Below are positions 1 to 5,926 of a stretch of DNA of 15,629 bases, one piece after another. Under the pieces are notes generated by a model that was not told the origin of the DNA, made no database searches, and saw nothing but the letters and a program-made list of their open reading frames with translations. Every line of letters starts with the position of its first letter. Positions within the stretch are counted from its first letter, which is position 1. Position numbers and translations under genes: made by a program. The DNA is from Leptolyngbyaceae cyanobacterium CSSed165cm_216. Its GTDB lineage: Bacteria > Cyanobacteriota > Cyanobacteriia > Phormidesmidales > Phormidesmidaceae. Where the stretch lies: the NCBI GenBank assembly GCA_007135385.1, contig SLIY01000192.1, positions 1 to 15,629 of the forward strand, in the 5' to 3' direction.

Positions 1-1
1 C

Positions 2-232
2 AACGTTTTTGAGTGGTGCCAGGATCATTATCACAGCAGTTACACAAATGCGCCTGGGGATGGTAAGGCCTGGGTGTCTGAGGATGAAGGTGCACGTCGC
101 ATCATTCGCGGCGGTTCGTGGTACGACGATCCGAGGAACTGCCGGTCTGCCTATCGCGAATACAGCTATCCCGACGACCGCCTCTACTATATTGGTTTTC
201 GGGTTGTCTGTGGTGCCCCGGGGACTCTTTAG
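2..232 (+). CDS. C-terminal part of an FGE-sulfatase (SUMF1-like) domain protein, cut by the window edge
   Basis: The reading frame enters from the left edge and ends at TAG 230-232, giving 76 residues. It starts NVFEWCQD (the usual 'GNVWEWC'-type motif), continues through RIIRGGSWYDDP and NCRSAYR, and ends IGFRVVCGAPGTL. This is the standard C-terminal core of the formylglycine-generating-enzyme / C-type-lectin fold. In cyanobacteria such domains often end larger regulatory or conflict proteins, and most are not true sulfatase activators. The catalytic Cys pair of real FGEs cannot be judged, because most of the domain lies outside the window. The final 40 residues are rich in Tyr, Asp, Asn and Ser at positions that vary in diversity-generating retroelement targets (see findings). 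No reverse transcriptase or template repeat follows it here. The fold is clear; the function of the whole protein is unknown. Confidence 0.85.
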   Translation, partial: NVFEWCQDHYHSSYTNAPGDGKAWVSEDEGARRIIRGGSWYDDPRNCRSAYREYSYPDDRLYYIGFRVVCGAPGTL

Positions 233-295
233 CCTCTTACAGAGAGCCCTTGCCCTTTGCCCTGCTTGCCCTTTTGCTCTCGACAGAGAGACTTG

Positions 296-358
296 AGGAG
301 TCAGAAGCTAGCAGCCAGACTCCTCAATTTAGTAACATCCTCCTGGCTTCTGACTCCT
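296..358. repeat. Perfect 13-bp inverted repeat at the edge of the heptamer array
   Basis: AGGAGTCAGAAGC at 296-308 is the exact reverse complement of GCTTCTGACTCCT at 346-358, with a 37-bp spacer. Both arms are made of the same heptamer motif that forms the adjacent array, so part of the array is present in inverted orientation. The transcript could fold into a hairpin, but there is no T-run after it. Confidence 0.7.
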
Positions 359-1348
359 GACTCCTGGCTTCTGTATTCTCGTTCCCAACTCCTGACTCCC
401 CACTACCACCACCTCCCCCCACTTGGTCGTATAACAAGGTGATTTCCTCTCCGCCCGCATCCCCCACTCCTTCTCCACCCCCTCAGCCGCACAGAACACC
501 GCCCCGGCTCCAAACTGCCGATTCAAGCTATCCACCGTTCGCATCAAAGCCCCTCGCCTCTCCTGCTGGGCCAGGTTACTGAACAGGTCTGTCTGCACCA
601 CAGAGGCTGGGCTCAGTTCCGTCAGCAGTACCCCCGCCTTTTTGTAGCGGTAACCTGATCGATACAGGCGCTCCACTGCCCTCAGGGCTGCCTGCACCAG
701 CGTCAACGTATCATTCGTCGGTTGGGGCAGCTGCACCACAGCCGAGTTAGCGTACTGCGGTTCATCTGGCTGAAAGCGGTTGGTGGTGATGAAGACGGTC
801 ATAACGCAGGCCTTCAGATCCTCCCGCCTCACCTTAGTGGCTGCCCGAGCCCCATAGGTGGCCACAGCCTCTTTCAGGTCAGCGATCGCCGTTACTGGCT
901 GCCCAAACGACCGGGACACACAGCAACTCTTACGAGGGGCCGGGCACAACTCCAGCGGCAAACACGAGATCCCCCGTAGCTCCTGCACCAGGCGTACCCC
1001 GACAATGCCCATTAGCTGCTGAATCCAGGGCAGCTCTACATCCCGCAGTTGTAACGCCGTCTCTATCCCCTGCTGCTGGAGCCGGTGGCTGAGGCGGTGG
1101 CCAATGCCTCAGATCTCCCCCACGGGTAGAGCGGCCAGCGCTGGTGAGGGGTCAGTTAGCACACAGATGCCGGTCCACTGCTGCACTGTTGATCGTATCT
1201 GGCGAGCAATAGCCGCCCCATCCCCTGAAAGCCCCAGGAACGCTTTATCAATGGAGTACACCTCCAGCTCTGGGCTGAACTGTTCTAGGGTCTGCATCAC
1301 CCGCTGTGATAGGGCGCCATAAAGGCTGTAGTTAATGGTACAGGTGAA
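329..1348 (-). pseudogene. umuC: umuC-type Y-family DNA polymerase pseudogene
   Basis: On the minus strand one frame can be followed from about 1348 down to 329 and reads as UmuC (error-prone translesion polymerase V subunit). It contains QFSPELEVYSID, then WTGI, GIGHRLSHRLQQQGIETALQL, MGIVGVRLVQELRG and the C-terminal YRYKKAGVLL and SPCYTTKW segments. Four lesions are visible. The N-terminus is missing behind an in-frame TAG at 1349-1351. The catalytic motif SIDEAF reads SIDKAF (Glu to Lys). The stretch between WTGI and ALAALPVGEI is tens of residues shorter than usual. The conserved Trp of 'IWGIG' is a TGA at 1109-1111. The 3' end runs on into heptamer repeats. No umuD partner is seen. It cannot encode an active polymerase. 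Confidence 0.88.
339..401. repeat. Degenerate heptanucleotide tandem repeat array (ACTCCTG family)
   Basis: Read in steps of seven from 339, the + strand gives cctcctg, gcttctg, actcctg, actcctg, gcttctg, two diverged units, actcctg and actcccc. The register is kept across 63 bp (nine units). This fits the short tandemly repeated repetitive (STRR) heptamers known from cyanobacteria. The array underlies the last codons of the umuC relic, which are therefore not native UmuC sequence. The same ACTCCTG unit recurs inside uvrA at 8151-8185. Confidence 0.75.
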
Positions 1349-1408
1349 CTATGTTGTTGTCACTCAGCATGTTCTTTCTTGTCGTCTCCCCCAGAACAAC
1401 TCTCTTGC

Positions 1409-1726
1409 CTATGGCTGCACCGTATCCCGCGACAACCTCACCTTCTCCGCCAATTTCAGCACATTGCCGGTGAATTCGTTCAGGTTGCCTGAGCAAGTGG
1501 CCACCCTGCCCGCAATGGTCGCAGCTGCGGTCCCGGCTGCAATCAGCCGCTGAAGCCGTTTGCCAATACGCTTGGGGTTAGGTTGCTCTGCTTTGATGTC
1601 TGTCTCAATGTCATCCAGCTCCATCAGGGCCTCATCCTTCTGGGCCTCAGGGAACTGCTGGGCTGCCTCGCGCAGGGCTGCCAGTAGGCGGTTGATGTCA
1701 TTGCTGTTCTGGCTTAATGTAAGCCG
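1409..1726 (-). pseudogene. C-terminal remnant of a conserved cyanobacterial protein of unknown function
   Basis: About 105 codons are open on the minus strand, from just below an in-frame TGA (1727-1729) to TAG (1409-1411). The peptide reads LTLSQNSNDINRLLAALREAA, then FPEAQKDEALMELDDIETDIK, RIGKRLQRLIAAG and GNVLKLAEKV. It looks like a charged alpha-helical domain with a hydrophobic Gly/Ala segment near residues 65-80. From memory, such tails close cyanobacterial proteins with repetitive N-terminal parts; I cannot name the family. No start codon or ribosome site precedes the LTLSQ segment, and a palindromic element begins at 1731, so it appears 5'-truncated. The first ATG inside it (1624) would give only 71 residues and no complete domain.
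Quoted segments are separated for clarity; they are contiguous in part. Confidence 0.6.
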
Positions 1727-1730
1727 TCAT

Positions 1731-1789
1731 CGTGCCAGTGTTGAGGAGGCAGAGCCTCCGGGAACATGCCAACGCAGAGCATTGGCACG
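1731..1789. repeat. Nested palindromic dispersed element
   Basis: CGTGCCA at 1731-1737 pairs with TGGCACG at 1783-1789 as an outer inverted repeat. Inside it, GGAGGC-AGA-GCCTCC at 1745-1759 is a perfect 6-bp-stem hairpin. Its sequence (the region around GGAACATGCCAACGC) resembles a palindromic element dispersed in cyanobacterial genomes, by memory only. It begins two bases beyond the TGA that ends the open frame of the neighbouring truncated gene. Confidence 0.6.
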
Positions 1790-1898
1790 AGGTGGAAGTC
1801 CATATCGATCGCCATGGAGGAGAGGGGCAAGGCGGGCGACAGCGTAGCCGCCATCCGTTGCAACCAGCAGCTACAAGGCCAGCTGTCTACCCCCAATC
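1790..1898. other. Intergenic remnant with no recognisable gene
   Basis: I see short open frames on both strands here but none has a ribosome site, family resemblance or credible length. One 60-residue minus-strand frame simply translates through the palindromic element. Confidence 0.5.
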
Positions 1899-3470
1899 TC
1901 AGGTCTGCTCCGGCCTCTCTGTCGAGTCTAGTTGACCGATGGCTACCATCGCCTGGTGCATGTGTTGGTTGATGCGGGCTAGGTGCTTACTCACCCGGCG
2001 CAACCAGCGTATGGCCTCTAAGCGACTTGTTGCTGTCGCCACATCAAAGGCACCACTGGCCACCTGAGCCAGGGTAGCCTGACGATAGGGGCGTACTTTT
2101 CGATGAATGTATGTGGAGGTCTGGCTAGCGAGGTGGTCAGCCTTATCCCAGCGGTTGCTTTGAATACAGTCAAGGGTATCGTGGATAGTTTGTAGCATCA
2201 GGGCATGTTCCTCGGCCAACTCCTCAGTAGCCCTGACCGTATTGGCCCGATCTTCTTCATCTTCACAGCGTTCGTGCAGGCGCTGCAAATGATCAAGGGC
2301 GTGGACCATATTGATCAGCCGCTCCCAATTGGGGGCCTGGTCGGCGGTCAAATGAATTTGATCCAGGTAGGCGTAGGTTTCATCCAGGGCGGCGTTCAGT
2401 TCCACCAGATCGATGCGCTGCCCCTGGGGATCCCCCAGGATGGCGGCCAGATGCCACAGCAGGGCCAGCAGTTCTGACTGAACTGCCCCCTGCACCGCAT
2501 TCAGGGCCAGGGGGGGCTGCTGCTGCAAACCATCGCTGAGGCCATCGGTGTAGGCTGCCCCTGGCCCCGGCAACAGCCAGGTAATCAACCGGGCGAAGGC
2601 GTGGGTGAAAGGCAAGAGGGTGAGCATCCCCAGCACATTAGAGGAGGTGTGAAACCCCACCAGGGCCAGCTCAGCGTTGGCTAACAGTTGCCCTGCTGCC
2701 AGTCGCTGCCACAACCAGATATAGGGCGACAGTAAACTCAGGGCCAGGGCGGCTGTCCACACGTTATACACCACATGGGACAATCCGGTGCGTCTGGCGT
2801 TGAGGGATCCCCCCAGGCTGGCAATGATGGCTTTGATGGTGGTGCCGACATCCATGCCAATCACCAGGGCAGCCGCCTGTTCAAAGCTCACGGCCCCGGC
2901 ATAGAGGGCGGTCAGGGTGGTGGCTACACCAGCACTAGAGGACTGGGTAATTACAGTAAAGGCCATACCCAGCCCCACCAGTTGTAGGCGGCCCCACAGG
3001 GTATCGGGGGGGAACCGGGCCGGGTTGATGACATCAGTCACCCCGGCCATGGCTCCTTGCAGGGTGGTAATGCCAACAAAAATTAGGCCAAACCCGGCCA
3101 GGGCATAGCCCGCATGGGACCATCGCCCCTTGGTAAAGAGCTTGAAGCTAGCCCCGATAAAAATAAAGGGTAAAATCGCTGTACCCAATTGAAATCGGAA
3201 TCCCAGCAAGGCGACCAGCCAACCGGTAGCCGTGGTGCCTACATTGGCCCCAAAGATAATCCCCAAGGAGGCCGGAAACGTGATCAGTCCAGCGCTGACA
3301 AAGCCAATGGTAGCCACAATGGTGGCACTGGAGGATTGCAGCAGGGCGGTGGTCATGGCTCCGGTCAGAGCCCCAGCCAGAGGGGTGCGGGTGAAGCGCA
3401 TCAGGGCGTTGCGCATGGCGTTGCCTGCTAGCGATCGCAACCCCTCGGTCATAACAATCATGCCTAACAA
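1899..3470 (-). CDS. Na/Pi cotransporter family protein with C-terminal PhoU-like domain
   Basis: Integral membrane protein of the sodium-dependent phosphate cotransporter (NptA/YjbB-like, PF02690) family, probably moving phosphate across the plasma membrane. Two inverted-repeat halves each carry the family signature QSSS: ALLQSSSAT at residues 43-50 and VITQSSSAG near 173-181 (numbering from the TTG at 3470). Glycine-rich transmembrane helices continue to about residue 310. The rest (about 330-515) is a charged helical PhoU-like region (ALDETYAYLDQIHL, NMVHALDHLQRLHERCEDEED). The N-terminus is uncertain. The frame stays open upstream and encodes NTIIQALGGLGLFLLG, exactly the expected first helix, but contains no ATG or GTG. 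Candidates are ATT at 3521-3519, which would give about 540 residues, or TTG at 3470, which cuts the helix. No phosphate-regulon neighbour is visible. Confidence 0.88.
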   Translation of the reverse strand: MLGMIVMTEGLRSLAGNAMRNALMRFTRTPLAGALTGAMTTALLQSSSATIVATIGFVSAGLITFPASLGIIFGANVGTTATGWLVALLGFRFQLGTAILPFIFIGASFKLFTKGRWSHAGYALAGFGLIFVGITTLQGAMAGVTDVINPARFPPDTLWGRLQLVGLGMAFTVITQSSSAGVATTLTALYAGAVSFEQAAALVIGMDVGTTIKAIIASLGGSLNARRTGLSHVVYNVWTAALALSLLSPYIWLWQRLAAGQLLANAELALVGFHTSSNVLGMLTLLPFTHAFARLITWLLPGPGAAYTDGLSDGLQQQPPLALNAVQGAVQSELLALLWHLAAILGDPQGQRIDLVELNAALDETYAYLDQIHLTADQAPNWERLINMVHALDHLQRLHERCEDEEDRANTVRATEELAEEHALMLQTIHDTLDCIQSNRWDKADHLASQTSTYIHRKVRPYRQATLAQVASGAFDVATATSRLEAIRWLRRVSKHLARINQHMHQAMVAIGQLDSTERPEQT

Positions 3471-3521
3471 AAACAGGCCCAGCCCTCCCAGGGCCTGAAT
3501 GATGGTGTTGAACGTGATAAT

Positions 3522-3875
3522 GGTGCAGTTACCTAATATGACAACTATCTTTCTTAGGTGTAGCAGCTACTAGCCGGGTCTCGGCCAGAATGATCCAAAA
3601 CCCTGAGCTTTCTTAACGCCGCCTAACCCAACCCAGGGGGCGATCGCCAGCACCATGGCGGTCAGCTGCGGCCCTGCCAGCTTGAGCAATACGCCTGATG
3701 GCTGCAATCAAACCAACGCACCTACGACCCAGGCAAATCTACCGTTTCAGCAGCGATGCCAGCAACAGGGATAAACCATGGTTTGCGGCCAGTTCTGGAT
3801 GGCTGCCTCCTAGCCAGGCTATGGCGACGGCGATGGTACTGTATCCTAAATCCAGTCAAGCTCTGGCCCTGCCCC
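3522..3875. other. Intergenic region between the Na/Pi gene and recF
   Basis: About 350 bp between divergently transcribed genes. It contains a HIP1 site near 3641. Frames of 63-78 residues run through it on both strands, including an in-frame N-terminal extension of recF from 3756, but none shows a conserved motif or ribosome site. I could not identify promoters with confidence. Confidence 0.45.
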
Positions 3876-5006
3876 TTGTACCTGACCCACCTGCACCTAA
3901 AACAATTTCGCAACTACGGCGACCAGCAAATTGACTTCATGGCCCCCAAAACCATTTTGGTGGGGGAAAACGCCCAGGGTAAATCCAACGTGCTGGAGGC
4001 GGTAGAGCTGCTGGCCACCCTCAAATCCCACCGCAGCAGTCGCGATCGCGACCTGGTCCAGCAGGATCATCCCCTGGGCCAAATTACGGCTTCGGTGCGG
4101 CGGCAGGTGGGGATCGCAGATCTGTCCCTGGTGCTGCGGCAGGCGGGGCGGCGCACGGCCAGCCTGAATGGTGAGAAGCTACGGCGGCAGTTGGACTTTT
4201 TAGGCAGCTTGAACGCGGTGCAGTTCTCTAGCCTGGATCTAGACCTGGTGCGGGGTGGCCCCAGCGAGCGGCGCACCTGGCTAGATACGTTGCTGATTCA
4301 GCTGGAGCCGGTGTATGCCCACATTTTGGGCCAGTACAACCAGGTGCTAAAGCAGCGTAACGCCCTGATTAAGCGCATCTATGGGGACGAGCCTGACACG
4401 GCTATCGACCCCACTGAGATCGCCCTGTGGGATGCTCAGCTGGCGGCCCTGGGCACCCGGGTGATTCGCCGTCGAGCCAGGGCGATTGACCGGCTGGCCC
4501 CCATTGCCCACCAGTGGCACCAGGCGATCAGCGGTCAGCGGGAGGAGCTACGGGTACGCTACCAGCCCAACGTTCCCCTGGCGGAGGATGACCCGCAGCA
4601 GATCCAGACGAGCTTTGTAGACAAGATTCAACAGCGGGCGATCGCGGAAAAACACCAGCGCACCACTCTGGTTGGTCCCCACCGCGACGACATTGACTTC
4701 ACCATTAACGACACCCCCAGTCGTCAGTATGGTTCCCAGGGACAGCAGCGCACCCTAGTGCTGGCCCTGAAGCTAGCGGAACTGCACCTGATTGACGAGG
4801 TAATTGGCGAACCACCGCTGCTGCTGCTGGATGATGTGCTAGCGGAGCTGGATTTAAACCGGCAAAATCAGCTGCTGGAAGCGATTCAAGACCGGTTTCA
4901 AACCCTGATTACCACCACCCATCTGGGGGCGTTTGACAGCCAGTGGCAAACCTCATCCCAGATTTTGACAGTTACGGCAGGGCAGATTGACAGGCGATCG
5001 TCTTAG
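3876..5006 (+). CDS. recF: DNA replication/repair protein RecF
   Basis: SMC-like ABC ATPase that, with RecO and RecR, loads RecA onto gapped single-stranded DNA in recombinational repair. I choose TTG 3876 as start because it gives (M)YLTHLHLKQFRNY, the universal RecF N-terminus, and 376 residues, a normal length. The ATG at 3756 would add 40 residues with no conservation. No strong Shine-Dalgarno precedes the TTG. Walker A is GENAQGKS at residues 30-37, the ABC signature region is YGSQGQQRT at 285-293, and Walker B is LLLLDD at 315-320, followed by VLAELD. RecF's GPHRDD motif is also present. The next gene on the same strand begins 130 bp downstream, beyond a hairpin, so co-transcription is possible but not evident. 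Confidence 0.95.
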   Translation: MYLTHLHLKQFRNYGDQQIDFMAPKTILVGENAQGKSNVLEAVELLATLKSHRSSRDRDLVQQDHPLGQITASVRRQVGIADLSLVLRQAGRRTASLNGEKLRRQLDFLGSLNAVQFSSLDLDLVRGGPSERRTWLDTLLIQLEPVYAHILGQYNQVLKQRNALIKRIYGDEPDTAIDPTEIALWDAQLAALGTRVIRRRARAIDRLAPIAHQWHQAISGQREELRVRYQPNVPLAEDDPQQIQTSFVDKIQQRAIAEKHQRTTLVGPHRDDIDFTINDTPSRQYGSQGQQRTLVLALKLAELHLIDEVIGEPPLLLLDDVLAELDLNRQNQLLEAIQDRFQTLITTTHLGAFDSQWQTSSQILTVTAGQIDRRSS

Positions 5007-5028
5007 CCCATTCAATTAAACGTTATCT

Positions 5029-5053
5029 GGTCTAAGGGCCTTGCCCTTGGGCC
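5029..5053 (+). terminator. Hairpin downstream of recF, possible terminator
   Basis: An 11-bp stem (5029-5039 with 5043-5053, including two G-T pairs) closes a three-base loop, CTT. The core is AAGGGC-CTT-GCCCTT. It lies 23 bp past the recF stop. There is no T-run after the stem, so if it terminates transcription it is not a classical intrinsic terminator; it may instead protect the mRNA 3' end or be a dispersed palindrome. Confidence 0.4.
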
Positions 5054-5136
5054 AATCTGGCGATCGCGTCAGCACCCGGTCACAAGAATGGCCTAGGACG
5101 CCCTTACTATATAAGAAGAACCCTATTGTTGAGCCC

Positions 5137-5769
5137 ATGGGATTACAGGCCAAGGGGAAGCCATTGCCGCTGGGGCGTCTGATCGCATCCTGGCGATCAA
5201 CGCTGGGATGGTTATTGCTGGCCCTGGCGACCGTCGCTGTGGTGTTGCTTTGGTCCCCCACGGTGATTATTCCCCCTACCCAGCCCGAAGAACCGCGCCT
5301 GGTTTACGTGGTCGATCACGGCATTCACTCTCGGTTGGTGTTGCCCGATGGCGAGGGGGGGCTGGTGCAGTATACCTATGGCGACTGGCAGTACTTTGCC
5401 CTACAACAACAAACAGCAGTCACGGCTCTGCAAGCCTTGTTTTGGCCCACCCCTGCCACCCTCGGTCGGCGCTACTTAAGCAACATTTCGCAGGTGAATC
5501 AAACCTTGACGGATCGGCAGCGGCAAGTGCTGGAACTGGAGGTCTCTGGGGTCCAGGTCACCCAACTGCGATCGCGCCTAGACACCTGGTTTACTGACCA
5601 CCAAGATACCCAGGTGCACCATCCCGCCAGTGACCTCCGCTTCGTCAAAGTGGAGCCGTCTTACACGGTGTTCCACAACAGCAACCATGAGTTAGTCGCC
5701 TGGTTGCATGACCTGGACTGCGAGGTGCGGGGGCTAGTGGTCTTACCTAGCTTTCAGGTGAAGCCATGA
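5137..5769 (+). CDS. DUF2459-like protein with an N-terminal membrane anchor
   Basis: 210 residues from ATG 5137. The frame is open further upstream from a TTG at 5041, but that part has low-complexity, unconserved character. A basic N-terminus and one hydrophobic helix (about residues 22-39, GWLLLALATVAVVLLW) suggest a signal anchor, leaving the rest outside the cytoplasm. The soluble part has VYVVDHGIHSRLVLP (residues 56-70), YGDW (81-84) and FHNSNHELVAWL (179-190). These match my memory of DUF2459 (TIGR02117), where the corresponding motifs are 'HGWHT', 'GWGD' and 'NCN'-type. Biochemical function is unknown. The conserved His and Asn residues suggest a hydrolase-like site, which is inference. 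A TATATAA at 5109-5115 may belong to its own promoter. Confidence 0.68.
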   Translation: MGLQAKGKPLPLGRLIASWRSTLGWLLLALATVAVVLLWSPTVIIPPTQPEEPRLVYVVDHGIHSRLVLPDGEGGLVQYTYGDWQYFALQQQTAVTALQALFWPTPATLGRRYLSNISQVNQTLTDRQRQVLELEVSGVQVTQLRSRLDTWFTDHQDTQVHHPASDLRFVKVEPSYTVFHNSNHELVAWLHDLDCEVRGLVVLPSFQVKP

Positions 5770-5817
5770 CAGCCATAAGGCCATAAGTAGGTGGACAAAC
5801 ATCAAGGGCTCAACGTG

Positions 5818-5843
5818 GCTGGTTTCGACTCTGCTCAACCAGC
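5818..5843. repeat. Short dispersed inverted repeat between the DUF2459-like gene and uvrA
   Basis: GCTGGTT at 5818-5824 is the reverse complement of AACCAGC at 5837-5843, around the core TCGACTCTGCTC. The core resembles the 'TTTCGACTnCGCTCAA' palindromes found scattered in cyanobacterial genomes. It sits between two converging genes, so it could also act as a bidirectional hairpin. The following GCGAAGCGGCTCCGGAGGAG stretch also looks like a dispersed cyanobacterial repeat, by memory only. Confidence 0.45.
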
Positions 5844-5926
5844 GACCAGGCCTGTTCGCGAAGCGGCTCCGGAGGAGTAACGGAGTCAACCAGAACCCAG
5901 GGATCTGTAACGACATTCTAGCCCCC

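Noticed and set aside
1714..1896. A 60-codon minus-strand frame next to the Na/Pi gene
   Set aside because: Its second half is just a translation of the dispersed palindromic element; no conserved domain or start signal.
3756..3875. A 40-residue N-terminal extension of RecF starting at ATG 3756
   Set aside because: Conserved RecF sequence begins exactly at the TTG at 3876 (YLTHLHLKQFRNY); the extension has no motif or ribosome site.
3722..3913. A possible gene relic on the minus strand upstream of recF
   Set aside because: Some frames show hydrophobic stretches, but each is interrupted and I could not match any family.
5041..5136. The longer start of the DUF2459-like protein at TTG 5041
   Set aside because: It would place 32 unconserved residues in front of an otherwise typical signal anchor and overlap the hairpin after recF; ATG 5137 is simpler.
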